Below, one piece after another: positions 35,301-40,071 of a stretch of DNA of 64,000 bases. Source of the DNA: Siphonodentalium dalli (taxonomy: Eukaryota > Mollusca > Scaphopoda > Gadilida > Siphonodentaliidae); NCBI GenBank assembly GCA_032622095.1, contig CP136065.1, positions 218,778,151-218,842,150 of the forward strand, in the 5' to 3' direction. Numbering within the stretch: position 1 is the first letter of the stretch; each line of letters starts with the position of its first letter. The notes under the pieces are model-generated. The model was not told the origin of the DNA. It ran no database searches and saw only the letters and a program-made list of their open reading frames with translations. The translations under genes were made by a program, and so were the position numbers.

Positions 35301-35982
35301 GTTGTGCTGGTGCAGCATTAAATATCATGTGCCAGTGCATTCTCTTATATATGCGAGTCTCTCATAGGGAGCCTCGCATATATAAGAGAATGCACTGGCT
35401 TACAAAGTCAAGTTAAATAGTGTTAGGCCAATGTATTCTCTTATATAAGCGAGACTCCCTATGGAACTAACATATATAAGAGAATGCATTGGAACAGGGG
35501 TTTCGCAAAATTTCCCACCAAATAATATGAATCCTTCTGCACTTGTACTATCTTTTCATCATACTGTCATCTGCTTTTTTTTCCTGATCATCCCTCCAAA
35601 TGTATAATGGACCTTTCCAATATTTACTTTTATAACTGAATGGGAGAATCTATTCATTATAGAAAGGGTTAAACATCTCTGCTAAAGTTTCCCACTTTTA
35701 TTAATATTAGTAAAATATTGCATAAGCACTGTACATGTATGTATGGGAGTATCCAGCTGAACATGTGTAGTGTGTGTAATGCAATAAAACTCATACAATT
35801 CACTCACACACCTTTGTGTGCAAATCATACAACTTTTAAAAGTATTTGAAGCATTATACTTCTACAGGTGAGACGTGACTGAGTGCAACAATGTCACATA
35901 TGAATGAATCTGTATGAATAGCGCAAACAGGAAGTTATATAAATTTCTCACTTATATAAAGCGTGCGGTAATCCTTCCTCAT
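5268..35982 (-). CDS. Gene A: RRM-like + TATDN1-like pseudonuclease with C-terminal membrane anchor (7 exons)
   Basis: Coding exons join as 35982..35952, 27522..27351, 21785..21553, 17391..17296, 8948..8794, 6837..6651 and 5755..5268 (1362 nt, 453 residues). All junctions are GT/AG and the frame stays open. Residues 7-54 look like an RRM: RNP2-like LYIMNL (8-13) and RNP1-like RGFGRLSV (47-54). About residues 115-370 match the TATDN1 branch of the TatD family: MVDVATSM, then GTEKIIVLG, AIGEIGLD (Glu207), KPIIAYGDKAHDD, YVKNGFYI, LIPDDQILI, and EPCGLPAILE...VNNSYKVFKF. The usual histidines are Tyr243 and Asn267, and the ETD motif reads Gly313-Ser314-Arg315, so nuclease activity is unlikely. Residues about 419-440 form one hydrophobic segment near the C terminus. 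Role unknown; membrane-tethered nucleic-acid binding is inference. Paralog of gene B upstream. Confidence 0.85.
5876..6088. mobile_element. TA-flanked hairpin MITE (family D) in gene A intron 6
   Basis: Near-perfect inverted repeat starting CAGTAATGCTCT and ending with its complement; TA flanks both ends. The arms contain GGATTTAGTCGGAAATATGG and meet at the loop CTCTCGGGGAGAG. The TA duplication points to a Tc1/mariner-type origin. A second, partial copy follows at about 6165-6310. Confidence 0.9.
6165..6310. mobile_element. Family D hairpin MITE, partial
   Basis: Carries the TCGGAAATATGGCTTGTTGC arm and its complement plus one end (AATTACTGTAAT). The left terminus is missing, so it is truncated. 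It lies in gene A intron 6. Confidence 0.75.
6651..6837 (-). CDS. Gene A exon 6 (TatD central strands)
   Basis: Acceptor TTGCAG precedes GTAGAGCTC. It encodes VELACELQKPIIAYGDKAHD and on to VKNGFYIEITGLLC. The donor was chosen at T|GTCATA because gene B uses the equivalent T|GTCAGA and because this one-base phase joins exon 7 in frame and gives the spacing seen in TATDN1. Positions of the two usual metal-binding His are Tyr243 and Asn267. Confidence 0.85.
6838..8793. mobile_element. Gene A intron 5: tandem ~165-bp modules of an interspersed element
   Basis: About 7320-8580 holds repeated modules with CAGCCATCTTGGATTTTACT, CATGACTAAATCCTTTGGCA and TCTAGATGGGAGCCAT, ending with AAGTTGAGCTACAGTGTCAT. 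The same end and related modules occur at 12935-14400. An A-run of about 29 lies near 8320. The ORFs here are module translations. The superfamily is not clear. Confidence 0.65.
8794..8948 (-). CDS. Gene A exon 5 (GE motif exon)
   Basis: Acceptor TTTCAG, donor CAG|GTTTGC. It encodes LYYSDDWTKKLGNQL, then CVAIGEIGLDYAHDD. The GE motif of TatD proteins is intact (Glu207). The GxHP motif expected just before is absent, replaced across the exon 4/5 junction by AAALYYSDD. Length 155 nt, identical to the gene B exon. Confidence 0.9.
8983..9030. mobile_element. MITE-2 copy, left fragment
   Basis: CCTTCCATGACCGGAGCTTC and GAAAACCCTTTACCAATGCAT form one end of MITE-2. The remainder resumes at 11534, so the copy is split by a 2.5-kb insertion. 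Confidence 0.7.
9031..11533. mobile_element. 2.5-kb foldback-type element inserted in MITE-2
   Basis: Termini are inverted: GAGGGGGACCACCCC at the left, GGGGTGGTCCCCCTC at the right, each bordered by ATGCAT from the host MITE. Subterminal TATTCCGGATGCC motifs repeat at both ends. Inner arms also pair: TCTAGTCCAGGAGATATTGG near 9437 is inverted near 11015-11035. No transposase ORF; short ORFs inside are not conserved domains I know. Confidence 0.75.
11534..11718. mobile_element. MITE-2 copy, right fragment
   Basis: Continues from 9030 with CTCTTATATATGCGAGTCTC, CAGTGCATTCTCTTATATAT and CTGCACCAGCGCAGCTTCCG, ending ATGAAAGTGTTAA. It abuts a MITE-1 copy. Confidence 0.75.
11718..12115. mobile_element. 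MITE-1, complete
   Basis: Begins TTAACCCTTTACCCAACAGA and ends TTGGGTAAAGTGTTAA, inverted termini. It contains two hairpins built from CCAATGCATTCTCTTATATA and its complement. Confidence 0.85.
12219..12381. mobile_element. MITE-2, short copy, followed by half of a family C MITE
   Basis: AACCCTTTCATGACAGGAGC to CATGAAATGGTTAA with the GTGCAGCATTAAAGACCATG block. Directly after, 12385-12470 carries the right half of the CTCTGGGGACCTCATTCTGC family (family C). Confidence 0.7.
12935..14400. mobile_element. Nested element with ~165-bp tandem modules
   Basis: Starts with a terminal hairpin (AGCTCAACTTTACTTCGTAA AGTTTGAGCT) and ends at AAGTTGAGCTACAGTGTCAT. Between are about seven modules with CAGCAGCCATCTTGGATTTT, GACTAAATTCTTTAGCACGG and TGTAGATGGGAACGAGT. 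The near-identical 60- to 89-codon minus-strand ORFs are these modules. Related to 7320-8640. Confidence 0.75.
15140..16200. mobile_element. Nested element with ~170-bp tandem modules and GGGGGTATA end
   Basis: Five modules carry AAACAAAGATGAATAACTCT, AATGTCCTCATAGT and GAACAGACACCAGACGGAC; the right end is ACGGACGG repeats, then ATACCCCCC, a T-run and GGGGGTATAATAA. It sits at the centre of the large foldback. Confidence 0.7.
17296..17391 (-). CDS. Gene A exon 4 (TatD second strand)
   Basis: Acceptor TTACAG, donor CAG|GTAATAG. It encodes GTEKIIVLGRPESQSEMRRL (first Gly completed by the split codon) and on to KGIMYYAA. In TATDN1 this region is the V-x-x-F-M-I-T-G strand. Only four intronic bases (GTAA) separate the exon from the foldback insertion. 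Confidence 0.88.
17483..17922. mobile_element. Family C MITE, long variant
   Basis: Inverted termini CAAGCCTGAGTTCAGTGTGC and ACTCAGGCTTG, with two GAATGAGGTCCCC...GGGGACCTCATTC palindromes. A roughly 200-bp unique-looking centre containing TTTCTCTATATCCCCAAAT is shared with 33550-33750, 34850-35050, 54680-54880 and 56460-56640. Confidence 0.8.
18078..18239. mobile_element. Family D hairpin MITE
   Basis: CAGTAATGCTCTAAATAATT to GAGCATTACTG; inverted arms meeting at CTCTCAGTGAGAG. TA flanks the left end and CA, likely a mutated TA, the right. The left arm is internally deleted. Confidence 0.8.
18262..18527. mobile_element. MITE-2
   Basis: Carries GGGAGCTGCGCTGGTGCAGC, paired GTGCATTCTC blocks, GTTTTCGCAAAATGTCAGGA and the terminal CATGGAAGGGTTAA. 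Left end degraded. Confidence 0.75.
18609..18872. mobile_element. Family C MITE, hAT-like, short double palindrome
   Basis: TTGAAATAGGGTGTCTGTCA to CTATTTCAAGGCTTG, with two palindromes back to back. TCAAAGCC flanks both sides as a possible 8-bp duplication, with six terminal bases missing on the left. Confidence 0.75.
19241..20224 (-). mobile_element. Helitron-like element, family A
   Basis: On the minus strand it begins TCTCATATATATTTTGAAGA and ends with the stem AGCCCG/CGGGCT-type hairpin (partly mutated here), CATCGG and CTAG. It is flanked by A at the 5' side and T at the 3' side, as Helitrons are. Modules with CCACCCGTTTCCGAGATCT and CGCATGCGCGAAGC repeat inside. About 19470-19900 is unlike the other copies and may be captured or older internal sequence. 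No Rep/helicase ORF. Confidence 0.8.
20225..21552. other. Gene A intron 3 sequence, nothing recognised
   Basis: About 1.3 kb with no matching repeat found in this window and no convincing ORF; the 81- and 100-codon minus-strand frames have no recognisable motif or splice support. Confidence 0.4.
21553..21785 (-). CDS. Gene A exon 3 (linker and TatD first strand)
   Basis: Acceptor TTTTTAG, donor TGTG|GTAAG. It encodes KVDDYLIDISHELGDIFKTT, a Thr/Pro-rich linker, then KFMYRMVDVATSMANK and WTVMINRAKTCG. The MVDVATSM block aligns with the FIDIGxNL start of TATDN1. Length 233 nt, the same as the gene B exon. Confidence 0.88.
21860..22020. mobile_element. MITE-2 fragment
   Basis: TTTTCGAAAACCCTGTGCCA, GAGAATGCATTGGCC and CCAGTGCATTCTCTTATATA blocks in MITE-2 order; ends degraded. 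Confidence 0.6.
22424..22485. repeat. 12-bp microsatellite
   Basis: About four and a half copies of AATATGTGATAA in gene A intron 2. Confidence 0.85.
22655..22790. mobile_element. Family D half-copy fused to a MITE-2 tail
   Basis: ACAGTAATGCCCCAAATAAT and GGATAACTTTTCAATATTTA from one arm of family D lead straight into CAGGAAGCTCC...GAAAGGGTTAA of MITE-2, without the second arm. Confidence 0.6.
22863..23074. mobile_element. Family D hairpin MITE, complete
   Basis: CTGTAATGCCCTAAATAATG to GAGCATTACTG with TA at both ends; arms meet at CTCTCACTGAGAG. Confidence 0.85.
23080..23295. mobile_element. Family E dispersed element
   Basis: GGAAATGTTCAGACATCCGG through TATAACTGAATGGGAGAATC and TTTAGTAAAG, matching 2720-2930, 28830-29175 and 35520-35665. 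Confidence 0.6.
23321..23847. repeat. 38-bp satellite, part 1
   Basis: Tandem 38-bp units with CCATATTATAATAAAGGACA and CCTACACCAAATACATG. Variants alternate CCATATT/CTATATT and ACACCC/ACAACC. One array broken by two insertions; it resumes at 25383 and 26854. Confidence 0.95.
23848..25382. mobile_element. Insertion with ~160-bp tandem modules and a terminal hairpin
   Basis: Starts GACAAGAGGTGGCATCAGAG and ends with the hairpin GTCGAGTTTTggaaAAAAACTCGAC. In between are about eight modules with AATGACTAATTAAGGGCCAT, CCAGGCCGGTTTTCGAACTC and GTTATCGCGCTAACGAGCT. Tandem core plus terminal hairpin is reminiscent of Helentron-type non-autonomous elements, but no diagnostic end was verified. It lies inside the satellite. 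Confidence 0.7.
25383..25564. repeat. 38-bp satellite, part 2
   Basis: About five units identical in pattern to part 1, ending ATACATGCT at the next insertion. Confidence 0.95.
25565..26853. mobile_element. 1.29-kb foldback element, TIR CACTGGGGGG, 5-bp target duplication
   Basis: Left end CACTGGGGGGAAACTGTTTC and right end GAAACAGTTTCCCCCCAGTG are inverted. Pairing continues with interruptions to the centre near 26200 (for example GATCGGTTCTTTCG at 26033 against CGAAAGAACCGATC at 26372). ATGCT from the satellite unit is duplicated on both sides. Five-bp duplications are typical of Transib-type transposons among animal families, but the ends do not otherwise prove it. No transposase. Confidence 0.8.
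26854..27195. repeat. 38-bp satellite, part 3
   Basis: Nine further units, ending GCTATATAATTTTACCC. It lies about 150 bp upstream, in plus coordinates, of the gene A exon 2 donor. Confidence 0.95.
27351..27522 (-). CDS. Gene A exon 2 (RRM-like core)
   Basis: Acceptor CAATTTCAG, donor GACAC|GTAAGT. It encodes NLNEITTVDTLKKALKLPKN, then KIEIFTDKNGKSRGFGRLSV and PKKMVDKIFKYTD. With exon 1 this gives an RNP2-like LYIMNL and an RNP1-like RGFGRLSV about 34 residues apart, the normal RRM spacing. The nucleolin-type RRM is the closest I recall by eye. Length 172 nt, as in gene B. Confidence 0.85.
27523..28155. other. Gene A intron 1, low-information dispersed sequence
   Basis: GTGATGTGAAACACTCCG occurs at about 27664 and 28035, and the AGTAAATATTTACA region near 27858 recurs near 28450, so this is probably a degraded repeat pair. 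No gene seen. Confidence 0.4.
28156..28368. mobile_element. Family D hairpin MITE, complete
   Basis: Near-perfect arms containing TTAACCACAGCAGAATTATG and its complement, joined at CTCTCGGGGAGAG, ending CATTACTG before TA. Confidence 0.9.
28578..28760. mobile_element. Family C MITE, left half
   Basis: CAAGCCTGAGTTTAGTGTGT, one GAATGAGGTCCCTAG...GGGACCTCATTC palindrome and CATCTGCTATGGGAGACATA; the right half is lost. Confidence 0.7.
28830..28925. repeat. Family E hairpin
   Basis: AAATGTTCAGATAATAAGTT and its inverted copy AACTTATTATCTGAACATTT flank CAACAAATGACCATTG. Confidence 0.8.
28943..29046. repeat. Near-perfect 48-bp inverted repeat
   Basis: TAGTCCAAGTCTTCTTGTAC, then TAAAACCAGCTAAGATATTG, and its exact complement lie either side of GCGATGCTGG. 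The CTAAAACCAGCTAAGATATT core is also at about 38335, so it is a dispersed foldback. Confidence 0.9.
29268..33290. repeat. 23-bp satellite in gene A intron 1 with ~1.1-kb higher-order periodicity
   Basis: About 170 copies of a 23-bp unit: CATTCAACTATTATTACC plus five A. Rare variant units recur in the same order: an ATTACATTCAACTATT variant near 29893, 31009 and 32145; a CAACTGTTATTACCTAAAAC variant near 30152, 31269 and 32405; CATTCAACATTCAAC near 30197, 31312 and 32448. Spacing is therefore about 1.12-1.14 kb. Since 23 is not a multiple of 3 and the unit lacks plus-strand stops, a spurious 717-codon frame arises. Confidence 0.95.
33363..33885. mobile_element. Family C MITE, long variant, within a local duplication
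   Basis: CAAGCCTTGAAATAG at the left and CTATTTCAAGGCTTG at the right, two GAATGAGG...CCTCATTC palindromes and the long centre. A short TCAATCAATCAATCAATCAT tract lies inside. About 33309-33810 is nearly repeated at 34127-35090. Confidence 0.85.
33897..34125. mobile_element. Family D hairpin MITE
   Basis: CAGTAAAGCCCTAAATAATC to GAGCATTACTG with TA on both sides. The loop region has an extra partial arm (GGCTTGTTGCCATTCGTCGG). Confidence 0.85.
34150..34703 (-). mobile_element. Helitron-like element, family A, with an empty-site match in this window
   Basis: Minus-strand 5' end TCTCATATATATTTTGAAGA, 3' end AGCCCGgacaacgtCGGGCT hairpin, CATCGG, CTAG. It sits between A34149 and T34704. The uninterrupted relative of the site is at 33309-33370 (AAATCATAGATTTCTAATAA), where A33331 is followed by T33332, so both ends are fixed to the base. 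A second copy of the terminal hairpin lies near 34220. Confidence 0.93.
34734..35180. mobile_element. Family C MITE, long variant, duplicate of 33363-33885
   Basis: Near-identical to the earlier copy through GGGAGACAGGATCAGATTGA and TTTAGTCACCTCAATTATGC. The right terminus is degraded (ACTAGTTTAAGGCTTG). Confidence 0.8.
35281..35520. mobile_element. MITE-2
   Basis: TTAACCCTTTCTTGACAGAA, GTGCAGCATTAAATATCATG and paired GCGAGTCTCTCATAGG/GAGCCTCGCATATATAAGAG hairpins. It runs into family E sequence at 35520-35665. Confidence 0.8.
35520..35670. mobile_element. Family E dispersed element, right part
   Basis: ATCCTTCTGCACTTGTACTA through TATAACTGAATGGGAGAATC; ends AGAAAGGGTTAA. Confidence 0.6.
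35952..35982 (-). CDS. Gene A exon 1 coding part (start codon)
   Basis: ATG at 35982 begins MRKDYRTLYI and ends one base into codon 11 at the donor TATAA|GTGAG. This start was chosen because gene B has the same-length MGKNFRTLYI in the same setting and because the split codon joins exon 2 in frame to finish the RNP2-like strand. Confidence 0.82.
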
Positions 35983-36360
35983 TTTGATGAGAATTGTATC
36001 CCGTTTAAAAAGAATTAGTGAGTTTGTCTCATTTTTACACCATTTAATAAAACTAGAGATTTATTGATTACACAACCGTCTGCTCAAACCTGTCTGATGT
36101 TTCTACAGTAAACAAATGTTGGATTATCTCTCTTCGATTAACCACCTAGGTGCTGGACCTCACACTGACTATTTTGATTATTGATGTATTGGTATTTAAT
36201 GACCTGTTTATCGTGAAACACCAACAAGGGACATGTTATAATGTTGGCCCTTTGATCCTCCATTTGCAGATAATAAACCTTATACAATGGAGTTTATACA
36301 TTGGCTCCTCAAAAAGGCAAGTTTTCCTCGAATATTTCTGTTTTCTTTTTCTCGAAAAAT
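35983..36360 (-). promoter_or_regulatory. Gene A 5' UTR and promoter-proximal block conserved with gene B
   Basis: This stretch matches 63217-63600 over most of its length, including GTTTGAGCAGACGGTTGTGT and AACATCAGACAGG on the minus strand. A short upstream ORF (ATG at 36032, stop at 36015) has its start conserved in gene B. A minus-strand TATAAA lies near 36290-36296. The transcription start is not determined. Confidence 0.55.
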
Positions 36361-36489
36361 GAAGTGTTCCATTGAATGAACAATAATAAACAATTAGGCA
36401 TAGGAATTCTCTATCTGAAAACTAATTCACTAAGTGAATGAGGACCATAGGGGTACGTAGTGGTGTGTTTGGATGAGTGCCAGTATTAA

Positions 36490-36880
36490 ACAAGAACATT
36501 GCTAGGGCATGGCAAAATACACCTGTGGTAATTCCAACAAAGGGCCATAACTCTGATGTAAATTGTTGGGCGGAACCCGAGTTCGAACTCGAGCTCTATT
36601 TGTGATAATAAACTCGCATACCAAATTTCAGTTTAGACTTAACTAAAGTTATCATCAACGAATATTGATGCAAATTTCAGACAAACAGGGCCATTACTCT
36701 GGTGATATTTGGAACCTGAATTTGAACCTGACATGTATTTTTTGCTAGTAAACTCACATACCAAATTTCATTACATTTAGTTGAGACTATCTAAAGTTAT
36801 CATCTGGAAACCAAGCGCGAATGGACGGACAGACAGACAAATAACATAATACATCCCATTTAAAAAAAAACGAAAAACAG
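36490..36880. mobile_element. Module-type repeat relic in the A/B spacer
   Basis: AAAGGGCCATAACTCTGATG, ACTCGCATACCAAATTTCAG and a final GGACGGACAGACAGACAAAT. Similar GGGCCATAACTCTG modules occur at 7340 and 24000-25260. No gene. Confidence 0.5.
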
Positions 36881-37029
36881 GCTATAAAAATCACATAAAG
36901 AAAGTTAGAGCACAATAGCATGGGTTAACCTCTTACCAATCATACTTACCAATCATAGTAAGTATTTTGTACTAAGTTGTATGTACACACTTAGAATAGC
37001 CAATTTTAACTATGTACACCTCCCCCCAG

Positions 37030-37425
37030 GACTTAACCCTTTACCCAACAAACCGGCCAAATAAAGCTTCAACAGCCTAAAATATCTTCGGTCTGTCTCA
37101 GTAGAACCATACAAATATGGATATCATTGGAACCGGCTCATTGACCACATTGTGATAGTTACAGTTATGCCCTGTGCCAATGCATTCTCTTATATATGCG
37201 AGTCGACCATAGGTCGCCTCGCATATATAAGAGAATGCATTGGCCTAAAAAAATATCTTTTTTTAACACTTTTTACCATTTTTTCTTACATTCTTTAACA
37301 ATTTTATAATTTTTAATGTGTTAAGCCAATGCATTCTCTTATATATGCGAGGCGACCTATGGTCGACTCGCATATATAAGAGAATGCATTGGCACAGGGC
37401 CCTTCTGTTGGGTAAAGGGTTAACT
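37030..37425. mobile_element. MITE-1, complete
   Basis: TTAACCCTTTACCCAACAAA to GTTGGGTAAAGGGTTAA with two internal hairpins as in 11718-12115, in the opposite orientation. Confidence 0.9.
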
Positions 37426-37639
37426 TCAAACCTCTCATTTTCTTCCTTATTATTTCCCCCAAATGTTAACATGAACAAAAAAAATTGCTTTCTTTAGGGT
37501 ATTAAATTAAACTGTTTCTTATCAATGTTTATGTATTTGGGCATTAAATTTATATGTGTGCCTTACCAAACATGACGCACATCCGACTTTGACCAATTAT
37601 GAACATAAGGTCATGAGCGACTCCTGGAAAGCAGCTTCT

Positions 37640-37835
37640 TAATCTTACTTACCCTTAATTCCCATGTGTTCCAACCAAATTTACATGATAAGTCAGGTAC
37701 ACTATTCTTACTTTCCCTTAATTCCCATGAGTTCCAACCAAATTTACATGATAAGTGGATATACCATTATTACTTACCCTTAATTCCCATGTGTTCCAAC
37801 CAATTTACATCATAAGTAGGTATACCATTCCACTG
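37640..37835. repeat. Three ~68-bp tandem units
   Basis: CCCTTAATTCCCATG, TTCCAACCAAATTTACATGA and TAAGT repeated three times with small changes. Confidence 0.8.
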
Positions 37836-37929
37836 TTTTGAATAACTCACCATGTCACAACTATGCAAGTTCCATGTCTGCAAGTTTAGGAGAGATGTGG
37901 GCACTCACTGAGCACATTGGTAATTGCAA

Positions 37930-38090
37930 CACAGCAAGCCTGAGTTTAGTGTGCCTGTCATTTGCAGAATGAGGTCCCCCAGAGGGTGAATTTAGTGACT
38001 CTATTCCGCATAGTGTGCTATCATCACTAAATTCACTCTCTGGGGACCTCATTCTGCTTAGGCCTCATCTTCTCTGGAAAGTTACTTTAT
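37930..38090. mobile_element. Family C MITE, left half
   Basis: CAAGCCTGAGTTTAGTGTGC and a single GAATGAGGTCCCC...GGGGACCTCATTC palindrome. Right half missing. Confidence 0.7.
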
Positions 38091-38512
38091 TATAAAATTC
38101 CAAATTCGAATGTACGATTCTATGTTGAAAAAGGGCAATAACTCTGCAAAAATTAGTCCCACCAAACTCAAAATTGCAGGTGCGCAGGTTCCCATGCTGG
38201 TTAACATCTAGGCCAAGTTTTAAAACTTTTTACTGGAACATGGCTTGGACAAAAGATGCATCCCAGGATGTACGATTCTATGTTGAAAAAGAGCAATAAC
38301 TCCGCCAAAATGAGTCTATTGCAAGTATGTTCGTACTAAAACCAGCTAAGATATTGGAATAGCGGGATGCTTGTTTTAGTACGAGAATGTCCCAGGGTTG
38401 GTGGCGGGAAGGGGCTAATTCTATAAATGAGCAGAACTGTGTGATGTAAGTGAGGCATACCATTACCCAATGAATATTCCAAAATTCTTACATTGGCTCA
38501 AAATAAATAAAA

Positions 38513-38900
38513 CTAGCTGATGTTTCCAACTTCATCTGGGCTATTTAGGGATTTCTTTGCAACAAACATGCCTATATGAGCATATATGAGCGAGGACACA
38601 GTCGCACGTGAAATTTGACCTGCCCATATTGTTCCTGGGATCAAATAGGCCTACATACCAAATTTGAGTCGGATCGATCGAAGTCCAGAAACATGCCTAT
38701 ATAAGCATATATGAGCAAGGTCAAGGACATGGTTGCACATGAAATAGGATCCACCCATATTGTTCCCTGGATCAAAGTACGCCTACATACCAAATTTGAG
38801 TCGGATTGGTCAAGCAGTTTTCGAGTCTATAACACACATACACACACACACACACACATACATACAGACAGACAGAAGTTCATAAATATATAATAGAAGA
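38513..38900 (-). mobile_element. Helitron-like element, family C
   Basis: On the minus strand it runs from TCTTCTATTATATATTTATG to CATCAGCTAG, between A and T. Two modules with CATACCAAATTTGAGTCGGA repeat, followed by a CA microsatellite. The 3' hairpin is weak. Resembles families A and B in layout. Confidence 0.6.
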
Positions 38901-39049
38901 TATAGAAAATGTAAGTCCCTTATAAGTTGTGGTTGATGAATAATATTAGCTATTCTGCATTCTATACATTGAAAACTAACAACTTGGTTAATTGTTACTA
39001 TTGAATTGAAAGAACCAATTCTAGTGAGAAACAGTTGCAAGTGCTAGAC

Positions 39050-39480
39050 ATGAGCATGCACACATAAAATCCATCAGAATTAAAGATACTCAATCCGATT
39101 TGATGGTCCCCATATAATCAGATTCCAACAACAACAACATTTTTAGAAATGCCGCTTCAGTTATCAGAATCAATTAATTGCCCAAAAATAATGCTAACCA
39201 CTGTCAACTATAGTATAAAATTGCCTGAAACGTGTTATTTATCAACATGTTGGTCGATGAAATTTTGCCTTATTATCAACACAAAGCCTCTTGATTTTAG
39301 AGTTATCCATCTTCATCCGCAATTTGGTCCGAGACGGTCAACTCTTTACTGGGCTACTATAAATCTCGATGGTGAAAACTAATTTATTTCAAAAATCGAT
39401 ATATAATAACTCTGAGGTGGGTTCCTCGACTTGAATCAAATATTTTTTACCCCCGAATCCAAATACATAGTAATTGAGGG
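39050..39480. mobile_element. Family F dispersed element
   Basis: GGTCCCCATATAATCAGATT, CACTGTCAACTATAGTATAA and CCTCTTGATTTTAGAGTTAT. Related sequence at 40150-40625 and 41010-41130, and a diverged piece at 22270-22420. Confidence 0.6.
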
Positions 39481-39556
39481 GCCCTTAATCGGATTGTGTT
39501 GTGGGTAACAGTACATGTTTTTATATAGGATATAAAATATTTTGTATGAAAAACAT

Positions 39557-40071
39557 TTAAAAAGAAAGTTTAATAATGTTTGAATGATAAAATTGATATA
39601 ATCCATTAAATAAGTCAAATAAATGGTCCATTTTAAAGCAACACAGAGTTATTAAGCCCCAGAGAACATAACTTCCAGCAAACATCACACAAGTCACAGT
39701 AATAAATCTCTTTATCCATTTATAGCCTCTATGTTCTGACGAAGGCACACACGTAGGAACTGTTTCATTTTGCTTGTCACTAACATTTGAGAATTTGAAA
39801 ACTTTGTAAGAATTGTTGATAACTTTGATTGACAGTTCCGTAGGATCCATTTCTTTTGCCCATGCAGCGAACTTGAGAAATGCAGGTAATCCACACGGTT
39901 CACTCCTCCTATCTGTTTTATCGTGAAGACTGCGAGCTTCGGGTGTTGTTTTAAAGTGTTCCTTTTCAGCGTTTTTGTATTTAGGCATTAACAATGTTAT
40001 CCGACTTCCTAGAAGTAGTTGATCATCTGGAATCAATTTCACACATTTCCGACTGTAAGTTCCAAAATAAC
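39557..40071 (-). CDS. Gene B exon 7 (TatD C-terminus and membrane anchor)
   Basis: Acceptor TTTTTTCAG. It encodes YFGTYSRKCVKLIPDDQ, LLLGSRITLLMP, RRSEPCGLPAFLK and INNSYKVFKF, then ITVTCVMFAGSYVLWGLITL as membrane segment and a tail ending IIKLSF. An NET sequon lies just before the segment. No close AATAAA was found; a minus-strand AATAAA at 39383-39388 is a weak candidate. Confidence 0.9.
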
